A stretch of 18,197 nt of DNA from a bacterium (GTDB lineage Bacteria > Patescibacteriota > Minisyncoccia > Minisyncoccales > PEYH01), in assembly GCA_021163545.1 (NCBI GenBank), contig JAGGTU010000049.1, positions 1 to 18,197 of the forward strand, read 5' to 3'. The notes beneath the pieces are model-generated. The model did not search any database, was not told the DNA's origin, and saw only the letters and a list, made by a program, of their open reading frames with translations. Each line of letters opens with the position of its first letter. Position 1 is the stretch's first letter. Positions 4,553 to 12,172 of this stretch are shown here, piece by piece. Made by a program: the position numbers and the translations under genes.

Positions 4553-6961
4553 TCATAATAAATCTTTTTCATCTATCCCCAAAACTTTCAAAACCCTTAA
4601 GGCGGCGGGAATGATTTGATGGTGAATGTAATAATCGATATCAATCTCTTTAATTTCTACAAATTCTACCGGTTCTGCTTTTTCTGAAATTGAGGTTCCT
4701 TTTTTTGTAATAACAAACATAATCGTCTGACCCGGTTCTACATCAATACCCCTTTCTTTCATTTTTTTTGCTGCTACTACATGTGGAGAAACAAGTTTGT
4801 ATTCCTCAATTGGTTTTGTTAGATCTTCATAAATCGTTAAATCTCTTAAAGAAATTTTTTGTTCTTTTAGATCTTTAATAATGTTTTTGACAAATTTTTT
4901 GGCCTCTTCCATGTTTTCTTCTTTTAAAACGAAATTCAACACCTCTTTTTGAACTCTTTTTGCCAGATTACACCAGTCTCTTCTTACGGTTTCAAGTCCC
5001 CTTATTAAAAGCTTTCCTTCTTTATCTAAGAGGGCATATCTTTTTTTAGCGGTTCCCGGTGCAATGCCCCTTGGAATAAAAATACCTCTTAAATAAACTC
5101 CCTGTAAATCTAATTCCATTCTTCCCGGGAGCTTTTTATTGATATATCCCAAAAACTTTTCAATTTCTTTTTGAATATTTTTATCTGCTTTAACAAAAAT
5201 TGAATCAGTATCTCCATAAACCACAGTTAAACCAAAATTTTCGGCTTCTTTGATAACCTTTCTAATCCAGTATCTTCCAAACGCTGCAGCACTTTCGGCA
5301 CATTCTTTGCAATAATACCGAGAAGCAGGAAATCCCATATAACCATAAGTGGCATTTAAAATTGTTTTTATTGCAAATTGTCTATTATCTAAAGTTTCGT
5401 ATTCAAGAGAGCTTTTTTTCAATTTCTTAAGCTGTGCCTTAATTTCCAACCTCCTTTTCATTAGTTCTTCTAAAACATCAGGAATAAACCCTTTTTTCTT
5501 TTTGCAGAACCAATAGTTCAGTCCAGGAACTTTATAGCCATCATCTTTGCAACATGTACATTTGAAGGTTTCTGGGGAAATATTAAAGGTAATGATAATG
5601 CTTGGATAAGAAGACCTAAAATCTAAAACTGCTAAATTTTTGTGAATTCCCCCAATTGGTTCTTTTACAAATCCTCCTGCGTAAGTAAAACGCTTTCTCT
5701 TTAAAATTTCGTCAAACTTAGGTTGATTTGGTAAAAGCTCATTTTTGTCATTTGCTTTTCTTAAAAGATACCACTCAACAAGCTGGCTGTAGCTCATTCT
5801 TGAAACATCAAAAAGCGTCTGTCCCACAACTTTTGAAAGCTCAAAAATTTGGGGAAGTAAAATTTTGCCAAGTTTTAAAGTAAGCTCGCTGTCTTTTTTG
5901 CAATATTGAGCTAATTTCTCTAAATCTTTCTCTCTTCTCCATGCCTCAATTATTTCTTCAAACTCAAGTTGGATTTTTTGATCCTTTAAAAGTTCTTGTG
6001 CTACTGCATCTAAAGTCAATACTTCGGTTTGCAAATTTGGAGATAATATATTTTGAATAAAGTTAAAGAGATCTATATGTACAGCACCATTTAATCTTGC
6101 TGCTGAAATTCTTGCCCTTCTTGCAAATCTGGTTTCAAGATTGTCTCTTGAAAGTATTAGCTTAACCTTATTTTTTTGGCACCTTTCATCTAAAACTTCA
6201 AAGTCAAAGGAATCGCCATAATAAGTGAGAATGATGTCTGGATCTAATTTTTGTATTTCTTCAACAAATCTTTTTAGAAGTTCTTTTTCATTTTGAACCA
6301 CTTCCACCCATTTTGGATATTTTGCTTTTTTATATGTTAAAACTTTCTGATAATTCTCTGAGACAAGCGAAATCATTATCACCTTCCTCTCCCCTTTTTC
6401 CTCGTATGTTTCAATATCAAAGGCAAGAATTTTTAACCTTGGCTTGTCTTCGATATCCAGAGGCTTAATTTTTGTAGGAAAGATTGCTATATCAACTCGA
6501 AAATCAGGTTTAACTTCTTTTCCCTCAACTTCAACCCAACAAGCTCCATCAATTTTTTTATCCATTAAAAATTTTCGATAGAAGTTTATTTCGTATTCAT
6601 ATTCATTGATTACCGACCCCGATCCTCCTCTTTTCTTTTCTAAAACTTTTATTAAGTCTCTTAGCTTCTGGGTATGAGAAGCTTTAAAACAAGTAATCTG
6701 AATCACTTCCTTTTCCTCTCCCCGAAGTTTCCTTTTTGTAATTTTTATCTCCTTAATTGATTGATTTGCTTTCTTTAAAATTTCTTCAATTTCTTTTTTT
6801 GCTTTTTGAGGATTTTTGGGCAAAACAAAAAAATAGGGATAGTAGTCTTCCACAAACAAAACCACAGTTTTGCCCTTCTTTGTCTTTCCCCAAATTCTTA
6901 TAATTGAGCGACTGCCTCTTTTTATATAATCGCAATCTAAGATGAAGATTTGTTCTTTCAT
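4553..6961 (-). CDS. polB: Archaeal-type family B DNA polymerase with 3'-5' exonuclease domain
   Basis: This 802-residue protein aligns along its whole length, from memory, with Thermococcales DNA polymerases. The N-terminal domain starts ILDCDYI. Exonuclease motifs are FDIET (Exo I, D182/E184), YYGDSFD (Exo II, D253) and YCKKD (Exo III, Y353/D357). Polymerase motifs are DFRSSYPSI (A, D447), K532-N536-Y539-G540 (B), YGDTDS (C, D584/D586) and KKRY (639-642). Palm Cys residues C470/471, C486, C551 and C554 fit the pairs known from hyperthermophile enzymes. Three features are odd. Exo II has Y248 where relatives have Asn. Motif A has S451 where Leu is usual. The protein stops at GIDEKDLL, lacking the PCNA-binding tail. 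Its start shares a 4-base ATGA overlap with the upstream O-antigen ligase stop. Bacterial Pol II is also family B, but the N-terminal wording favours the archaeal type. Role (replication, repair or translesion) is unknown. Confidence 0.94.
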   Translation of the reverse strand: MKEQIFILDCDYIKRGSRSIIRIWGKTKKGKTVVLFVEDYYPYFFVLPKNPQKAKKEIEEILKKANQSIKEIKITKRKLRGEEKEVIQITCFKASHTQKLRDLIKVLEKKRGGSGSVINEYEYEINFYRKFLMDKKIDGACWVEVEGKEVKPDFRVDIAIFPTKIKPLDIEDKPRLKILAFDIETYEEKGERKVIMISLVSENYQKVLTYKKAKYPKWVEVVQNEKELLKRFVEEIQKLDPDIILTYYGDSFDFEVLDERCQKNKVKLILSRDNLETRFARRARISAARLNGAVHIDLFNFIQNILSPNLQTEVLTLDAVAQELLKDQKIQLEFEEIIEAWRREKDLEKLAQYCKKDSELTLKLGKILLPQIFELSKVVGQTLFDVSRMSYSQLVEWYLLRKANDKNELLPNQPKFDEILKRKRFTYAGGFVKEPIGGIHKNLAVLDFRSSYPSIIITFNISPETFKCTCCKDDGYKVPGLNYWFCKKKKGFIPDVLEELMKRRLEIKAQLKKLKKSSLEYETLDNRQFAIKTILNATYGYMGFPASRYYCKECAESAAAFGRYWIRKVIKEAENFGLTVVYGDTDSIFVKADKNIQKEIEKFLGYINKKLPGRMELDLQGVYLRGIFIPRGIAPGTAKKRYALLDKEGKLLIRGLETVRRDWCNLAKRVQKEVLNFVLKEENMEEAKKFVKNIIKDLKEQKISLRDLTIYEDLTKPIEEYKLVSPHVVAAKKMKERGIDVEPGQTIMFVITKKGTSISEKAEPVEFVEIKEIDIDYYIHHQIIPAALRVLKVLGIDEKDLL

Positions 6962-8925
6962 AATTTTTGTATTGATTTTTGAATTTCCTCTTTTGTTTTT
7001 TCAGGGAAAAGTTTTTGAATTTCTTTTATTTTCTCTTCCACCAATTGCTCTTTTCCCATCTTTTTGAGCACCTTCAAATAAAGAAGATGTGAGTAAAAAG
7101 CTCTCTTTTCTATTTGAATAGCAGAGTTGGCTATAGAGAGAGCTTCTTTATATTCTCCCTGAAGTATCTTATTTTCAACTAAATACCAATAAGCATATAG
7201 ATTTTTGGGGCTTAATTTGATGGCATTTTCTAAAAGCTCCTCTGCCCTTTTCAATCTTTCACTGTCTTCTTTTCCAAAATAATTATATGTTTTTGCAAGT
7301 AAAATCATACTATAATAATCGTATGGTACTTCTTTGATATTCTTTTCAAAATTTGCAAGAGCAAAATCAACTTCTTTTTTTGAAGCCTTGCCCTCAGAGA
7401 AAAAATCTTTCACTTGAAGAGCATATCTTTCCCTTGTCTGATACCTTCCAAACAAAGAGAGTTTTTCTATTTTCTCAAAAATTGCCATTCTTTGTTTAGA
7501 GAAAAGGTTTTCATTTGAAATGTAAGCCATTAAATAGGAAGATCTTGTCTGGTTTATTGGTAAATAATAAAAAAGAAAAGAGAATATAAAAAGAAAAAGG
7601 ATGGCGACAACAATTTTCGATGCTTTTATCTTCTGGGGAAGCAGGGCAATTTTTTGATCCAAGGAAACCAGATATCCAAGAGTAAAGAAAAAATAAAAAT
7701 AGCTTGGGGGAGTATCAAATACTGTAAGATTTTGTAAAAAATAGGCCAAAAGAAGAGCAAAGAAACAAGAAAATGTTCCAAAAGTAATTTTTTGTTTTAA
7801 AAAACCGTTAAAAAGAAAATAAAAAGCGTAAGCAAAAATAGCAAGATAGAAAAGAAGGCCCAAAATCCCTGAAGATATAAGAGTATCAAATATAATGTTA
7901 TGCGCTTTATCAAAACGAACTTCTCCGCCTCCTTCTGGCAAAAAAAGAGTTGGGTTAAAATGCCTTACATAAACAAGCTCAAATGTCTCCGGCCCGAAAC
8001 CCAAAATCGGTTTTTCTTTTACAGCCTCCCAAGTTCCTTGCCAAACTAAAAATCTTGCCTTCATTCCATAAGGGATAATCATTTTTTGAACTATACTTTG
8101 GGGCCAATGATACAAAACTAAGAACGCCAAAATAAAAAGAAATACTAAAGCCAATAAGATTTTTTTTAACAGATTGAATTTATTTTTGGTTCTAAAACAA
8201 AAATAAAAAATAAAAATTAAAATTAAGCAGGAAAACGTAGACAAAGTAGCAGCTCTTGCTCCACTTAAAGGAAGGGCGGATGCTGCCAAAAAAGCGCCCA
8301 AAAAACCAATAAATCTACTTTCATTTTCTTCAAAAATAAGAAGTTTTTTTGGCAAGTTTCTTTCGAAAATAAAATACAAAGAAAAAAAGAAAACAAAAAC
8401 AAGATATGTGCCCAAAAAAGAACTGTTGCCAAAAGTAACCCCACTTTTGAGATAATACTTATCTAGAATACCAAAATATGATCCTATAAGGCACAGGGAA
8501 ATTGAAGAGCCTACAATGGATGAAAAAAGAAAAAATTCCTGCCATTGATTTATCTTAAACAACGCTGATGCCACCATCAAAAAACCAAAAATGTGTAGCA
8601 AGAATATTGTGCTTGTTGAACGATCGAACTTGCCGAAAAAACTTAAGATAGGGTTTATGCTTTTTGCGGAAGCAATGCAGGTTACTAAAATAAAGCCGAT
8701 TATAAAAATAAGAAGGGGGCTTATTTTAAAAAATCTGGGTTTTTCAATAAGAAACAGGAAAATACCAAAGAAGATAATAATTTCTGTGAGGGCAAGAATA
8801 TAAAGATATTTTGAAGTAATAAACCCAAAATAAAAAGGGGCAAGAATATATGGATTAAGCAATAAAAAATATGTAGCAATTAAAATGAGAAGTTTTAAAA
8901 AATCTCTTAATATAGCTTGACTCAT
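6958..8925 (-). CDS. O-antigen ligase/polymerase-like membrane protein with C-terminal TPRs (copy 1)
   Basis: This 655-residue protein has about a dozen hydrophobic segments over residues 8-455 and a soluble C-terminal part from about 470. Family hallmarks are SGARAA (221-226), R291 followed by W295, GFGPETF (309-315), and FDKAHNIIFDTL (338-349), a large-loop stretch with H342 conserved in Wzy/WaaL/PglL-type enzymes. Residues 530-640 look like TPR helices (AEELLENAIKLSPKNLYAYW, then EYKEALSIANSAIQIE). Such proteins join lipid-linked glycans to each other (Wzy), to lipid (WaaL) or to protein (PglL). The sequence alone does not say which. It is divergent from the sugar transferase gene and overlaps the DNA polymerase by ATGA, so it heads the polymerase/RuBisCO transcription unit. 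It is a clear paralogue of the protein at 10265-12172. Confidence 0.88.
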   Translation of the reverse strand: MSQAILRDFLKLLILIATYFLLLNPYILAPFYFGFITSKYLYILALTEIIIFFGIFLFLIEKPRFFKISPLLIFIIGFILVTCIASAKSINPILSFFGKFDRSTSTIFLLHIFGFLMVASALFKINQWQEFFLFSSIVGSSISLCLIGSYFGILDKYYLKSGVTFGNSSFLGTYLVFVFFFSLYFIFERNLPKKLLIFEENESRFIGFLGAFLAASALPLSGARAATLSTFSCLILIFIFYFCFRTKNKFNLLKKILLALVFLFILAFLVLYHWPQSIVQKMIIPYGMKARFLVWQGTWEAVKEKPILGFGPETFELVYVRHFNPTLFLPEGGGEVRFDKAHNIIFDTLISSGILGLLFYLAIFAYAFYFLFNGFLKQKITFGTFSCFFALLLAYFLQNLTVFDTPPSYFYFFFTLGYLVSLDQKIALLPQKIKASKIVVAILFLFIFSFLFYYLPINQTRSSYLMAYISNENLFSKQRMAIFEKIEKLSLFGRYQTRERYALQVKDFFSEGKASKKEVDFALANFEKNIKEVPYDYYSMILLAKTYNYFGKEDSERLKRAEELLENAIKLSPKNLYAYWYLVENKILQGEYKEALSIANSAIQIEKRAFYSHLLYLKVLKKMGKEQLVEEKIKEIQKLFPEKTKEEIQKSIQKL

Positions 8926-8962
8926 GTTTGATTAGAAAAACAATGGAAGATAAAATAAAATA
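8926..8962. promoter_or_regulatory. Short divergent intergenic region, promoters likely in or near it
   Basis: Only 37 AT-rich bases separate the starts of the minus-strand ligase gene and the plus-strand sugar transferase gene, which must be transcribed away from each other. A TTGACT at 8917-8922 could be a plus-strand -35 element, but nothing close to TATAAT follows at normal spacing. GGAAG at 8945-8949 is too far from ATG 8963 to be a good ribosome binding site. Promoter function is inferred from gene layout. Confidence 0.3.
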
Positions 8963-10282
8963 ATGAGGTTTGGATTGTCTTTTAGAAAAAATTTTTTGTT
9001 TTTTGGTGATATTCTTTTCTTCTTCCTTGCTTTAATTATATCTCTATTAATTGGTTTTGGAAAAGATTTTAACCTGCAGGTTTTTTTACAACATCTTGTT
9101 CCTTTTTCAATATTGTTTTTTCTCTGGTTCTTCTTTTTTGCTATAGAAGGAGGATATAATCTTTACACTTTAAAAAATACCCTCTCCTTATTTGGAAAAG
9201 TAGTCTTTCTTTTTATTTTTATTATTGTTTCTTCTTCTTTGTTTTTTTATTTTTTAAAAAATTTCCAAATTACCCCTAAGCAAAATTTAATTAATTTTTC
9301 TCTTATTTTTTGTATTCTTGTTTTTTCTTGGAGGAACCTGGCTCTTTTTTTATATTCAAAACGCTTTCGATATAAAATGGTCATTCTTGGCGTCAATCCT
9401 TCTTCAGAGAAATTAGCCAACCAATTAATTAAAAACCCTCAATTGGGCTGGCATTTTGAAGGTTTTACTGATGAGAAAAACCTTAAAAAGATAATAAAAT
9501 CAAAAGACAAAATAGATTTTAATCTTTTGGTTTTGGCAAAAAAATTCAAAATTGACAAAGAAAAGGAAAATCTTTTTTTTGATCTTATCTCGCACAAGGT
9601 TGATATTTTAAACTTGGATGAGGCATATGAAACAATCTTCCAAAGAATACCTGTTGAGTTTATAGACTATTCTTGGTTTATCAATAATCTCAAAGAAGGA
9701 AAAAAGGAGCTTTATGATAGAACAAAAAGAGTATTAGATATCTTAATTGCTGGTCTTGTTTTGATTACTACATTATTTTTATGGCTTCCAATTGCTATAG
9801 CAATAAAGCTGGAAGACAGAGGTCCTATTTTTTATAAACAAAAAAGGGTAGGTAAAGACAAAGTGATATTTTATCTTCTCAAATTCCGCTCAATGGTTCC
9901 AAATGCTGAGAAAAACGGACCTCTTTGGGCAAAAAAAGATGATCCCCGCACAACCAAAGTTGGGAAAATCTTAAGGAGAACACATTTAGACGAACTCCCT
10001 CAAATGATTAATGTATTAAAAGGAGACATTTCATTGATAGGACCAAGACCTGAGCGACCAGAATTTGTAAAGAAATTAGAAAAAGAAATACCTTATTATC
10101 ATCTCCGGCATATAATTAAACCCGGATTTACTGGTTGGGCCCAAGTAAAATTTAGATACGCAAGATCGGTTATAGATAGTCTGGAGAAATTTGAATATGA
10201 TCTTTACTACATCAAAAATAGATCTCTGCTTTTAGATATCTATATTCTTTTAAAAACTTTTGGTCTATTCTTTAGGGGTTAG
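8963..10282 (+). CDS. Polyprenyl-phosphate sugar-1-phosphate transferase (initiating PGT, WbaP/CpsE type)
   Basis: This 439-residue protein has the standard long-form layout. There are four predicted membrane helices (about 10-33, 45-65, 77-97, 108-132), then a Rossmann-like domain starting YKMVILGVNPSSEKLANQL (137-155), then a membrane-inserted helix at 257-281 and the catalytic domain. Catalytic-domain motifs are KFRSM (307-311), the Asp-Glu pair D343-E344 in HLDELPQ, GPRPERPEF (360-368), and PGFTGWAQV (387-395). It moves a hexose-1-phosphate from a UDP-sugar to undecaprenyl phosphate at the cytoplasmic membrane, the first step of lipid-linked glycan assembly. The sugar cannot be told from sequence. 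It is the only plus-strand gene, and its 3' end overlaps the 3' end of the convergent second ligase gene by 18 bases. Confidence 0.95.
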   Translation: MRFGLSFRKNFLFFGDILFFFLALIISLLIGFGKDFNLQVFLQHLVPFSILFFLWFFFFAIEGGYNLYTLKNTLSLFGKVVFLFIFIIVSSSLFFYFLKNFQITPKQNLINFSLIFCILVFSWRNLALFLYSKRFRYKMVILGVNPSSEKLANQLIKNPQLGWHFEGFTDEKNLKKIIKSKDKIDFNLLVLAKKFKIDKEKENLFFDLISHKVDILNLDEAYETIFQRIPVEFIDYSWFINNLKEGKKELYDRTKRVLDILIAGLVLITTLFLWLPIAIAIKLEDRGPIFYKQKRVGKDKVIFYLLKFRSMVPNAEKNGPLWAKKDDPRTTKVGKILRRTHLDELPQMINVLKGDISLIGPRPERPEFVKKLEKEIPYYHLRHIIKPGFTGWAQVKFRYARSVIDSLEKFEYDLYYIKNRSLLLDIYILLKTFGLFFRG

Positions 10283-12172
10283 TGCATCTTTACACGAATT
10301 CCAAACTGTAGAGAGAACCGAAAGAGAGGTTTCAACTCTTGGTTCTAAATGGTAAGCATATTTTGCAAGGTAAAAAGCCGTTTTGCAGTCTTTCTCCAAC
10401 AATTTTATCTCTGCAAGAAGCCAATAGCCTTGTTGATTGGTGGGGCTTATTTTAATTGCCTGTTCGGCTATATTTTGTGCCAGCTTTATGGTATTTTTAC
10501 CAAAGTCTTTTGAGAGAGTAAGATATATATTTGAAAGAAGTAAAGCTGTTTTAAGATCGCCCGGTGTTTTTTGAAGAGAATCTCTTAATTGAACAGCAAG
10601 CAATTCTCCTTCTTTTTCTGAGGCTTTATTCTGCTTAACCAAGCCTAAATAATTCTGAGCCAGATAGCTCCTTAATTGATGTTTGCCAAAAGGAGTCAAT
10701 TTTAAAAGTGTTTCTGTGGTCTTAAGTCGCTTTGTGGGGTCTTGGATGTTTTTGGTCTGAATAAATAAAAAAGAGCTTTTTGCCGGCAAATATACAAATT
10801 CATAAAAGCAAAATGTCAAAAGAATTAATATTAACAGAGCCCCGCAATATCTAAATCTGCTCTTTGGTATGATATTTTTGTCTGTTGTTTCTTTCTCCTG
10901 GTTTGTTTCCTTAAAACGCGCAATAAAACCCAATGTCAGAAAGAAATAAAGAAGACTTGTTGGCGTATCAAAGACTGTTAGATTTTGAAGAAAATAAGCT
11001 ACAAGTAAAGAGGTAAAAATACTTGCCTTCCAAAAATTTCTTTTGAGATGGAAATATTGTTGCCACAAAACCCCACATGAAAAAAGGTAAATTAAAAGAT
11101 AAGAAAGCAATCCTAAAATGCCGGCTTCAATTAAAATATCAAAAATAATATTATGAGCCTTATCAAACCAAATTTCTCCTCCACATTCTTTTAAAAAGAA
11201 ACAAGGGTTAAAATATCGAGCAAAAACCAAATCAAAGTTTTGAATCCCCCAGCCCAAAAGGGGTCTTTCTTTGATACCTTTTAAGGCTATCTCCCATACC
11301 AACGGTCTTGCCCAAGAGGTCATTTTTGCAAGCTGGTTTTGGGCTATGCTTTTGGGAATACAAAGAAGAATTATGCCAAAAATAATAGCAAAAAGTGTAA
11401 CAAAAAGCGCTATCTTTCCAAGAAATTTTATTTTAGGATTTGGCCAGCAAAAACTTATATAAAAAAGAAAAATTAAGAGCAAGCTTCCACAAAAGGAATA
11501 AGATGCTGCCCTTGCTCCACTTAAAAACAGAGAAATAGAAAGAAATAAAAATACTGCTAAAACAGGAATAAATACTTTCTTTCTTTTGTAAAATAAAGCA
11601 ATTAGGTAGAGGGCGAAAAATATATTAAACAAAAGATAGGTGCCAAAAAAAGAACTATTTCCCAGAGTTGAGCCACCTCTTGAAACAATGGAAAGGCTCC
11701 CCTCTCCTAAAACACGGTTTATCAACTCAAGAAGGGAGACGACCGTCGCTATTAAAATTGAGGTGAAAAATATCCTTACCCAATCTTTCTTTTCCAAAAC
11801 AGAAACAACTGCAAAAATTAAACCAAAAAGATGAAGATATAACAAAAACCCTGTCATTCTTTCATAGTTTGAGAAAAAACTTTTAAAAAAAGAGACGGAA
11901 AAGATTGTTGATAAAAAGAGAGCAAAAATAAACAAAGCGATGCTTAAAATAACGAGATTAAAAGAGGGCCTATATTTTGGAAATAACAAAATCAAAATCA
12001 AAAAGGCGGCAACAATTATTTCAGAGAGAGCCATTATGTAAAATCCTTTTGGAGAAACAAAAGGAAAGAAGAAGTGCCTACTTACAATTAAGGGGGCAAA
12101 TAATAGAAGAAAAGTCCCAATCCTAATAATAGCCAAAAGAATTTTTTCAGAAGTTACCATGTAATACTTCAT
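10265..12172 (-). CDS. O-antigen ligase/polymerase-like membrane protein with C-terminal TPR-like region (copy 2)
   Basis: This 635-residue multi-spanning protein has the same architecture as copy 1. Shared landmarks are SGARAA (218-223), GWGIQNFDLVFARYFNP (307-323), FDKAHNIIFDILIEAGILG (336-354, H340) and YFLQNLTVFDTP (393-404). Between about 10 and 460 it carries roughly a dozen membrane helices; the rest is helical and TPR-like (AQNIAEQAIKISPTNQQGYW). The start at 12172 shares ATGA with the GT4 stop; Met5 at 12160 is an alternative. It closes the flippase/FkbM/GT2/GT4 operon, so of the two copies it is the better candidate for the polymerase or ligase of that glycan. The acceptor is unknown. 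No intrinsic terminator was seen at the tail-to-tail junction with the sugar transferase. Confidence 0.88.
   Translation of the reverse strand: MKYYMVTSEKILLAIIRIGTFLLLFAPLIVSRHFFFPFVSPKGFYIMALSEIIVAAFLILILLFPKYRPSFNLVILSIALFIFALFLSTIFSVSFFKSFFSNYERMTGFLLYLHLFGLIFAVVSVLEKKDWVRIFFTSILIATVVSLLELINRVLGEGSLSIVSRGGSTLGNSSFFGTYLLFNIFFALYLIALFYKRKKVFIPVLAVFLFLSISLFLSGARAASYSFCGSLLLIFLFYISFCWPNPKIKFLGKIALFVTLFAIIFGIILLCIPKSIAQNQLAKMTSWARPLVWEIALKGIKERPLLGWGIQNFDLVFARYFNPCFFLKECGGEIWFDKAHNIIFDILIEAGILGLLSYLLIYLFSCGVLWQQYFHLKRNFWKASIFTSLLVAYFLQNLTVFDTPTSLLYFFLTLGFIARFKETNQEKETTDKNIIPKSRFRYCGALLILILLTFCFYEFVYLPAKSSFLFIQTKNIQDPTKRLKTTETLLKLTPFGKHQLRSYLAQNYLGLVKQNKASEKEGELLAVQLRDSLQKTPGDLKTALLLSNIYLTLSKDFGKNTIKLAQNIAEQAIKISPTNQQGYWLLAEIKLLEKDCKTAFYLAKYAYHLEPRVETSLSVLSTVWNSCKDALTPKE

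Noticed and set aside
870..6961. Archaeal (DPANN) origin of the whole contig
   Set aside because: The salvage enzymes and polymerase would fit. However, the undecaprenyl-type sugar transferase, O-antigen ligase-like pair and Parcubacteria-style peptidoglycan-binding tail on the same fragment point to a bacterium.
8917..8945. TTGACT as a sigma70 -35 box for the sugar transferase
   Set aside because: At 16-18 base spacing no TATAAT-like -10 follows, so I did not call a defined promoter there.
8943..8963. Six-codon leader frame (ATG at 8943, stop just before the sugar transferase ATG)
   Set aside because: It is too short, has no ribosome binding site, and is easily produced by chance in AT-rich sequence.
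10255..10300. Bidirectional terminator at the convergent junction
   Set aside because: I saw no stable GC-rich hairpin with a flanking T-run in the overlap or just beyond it.
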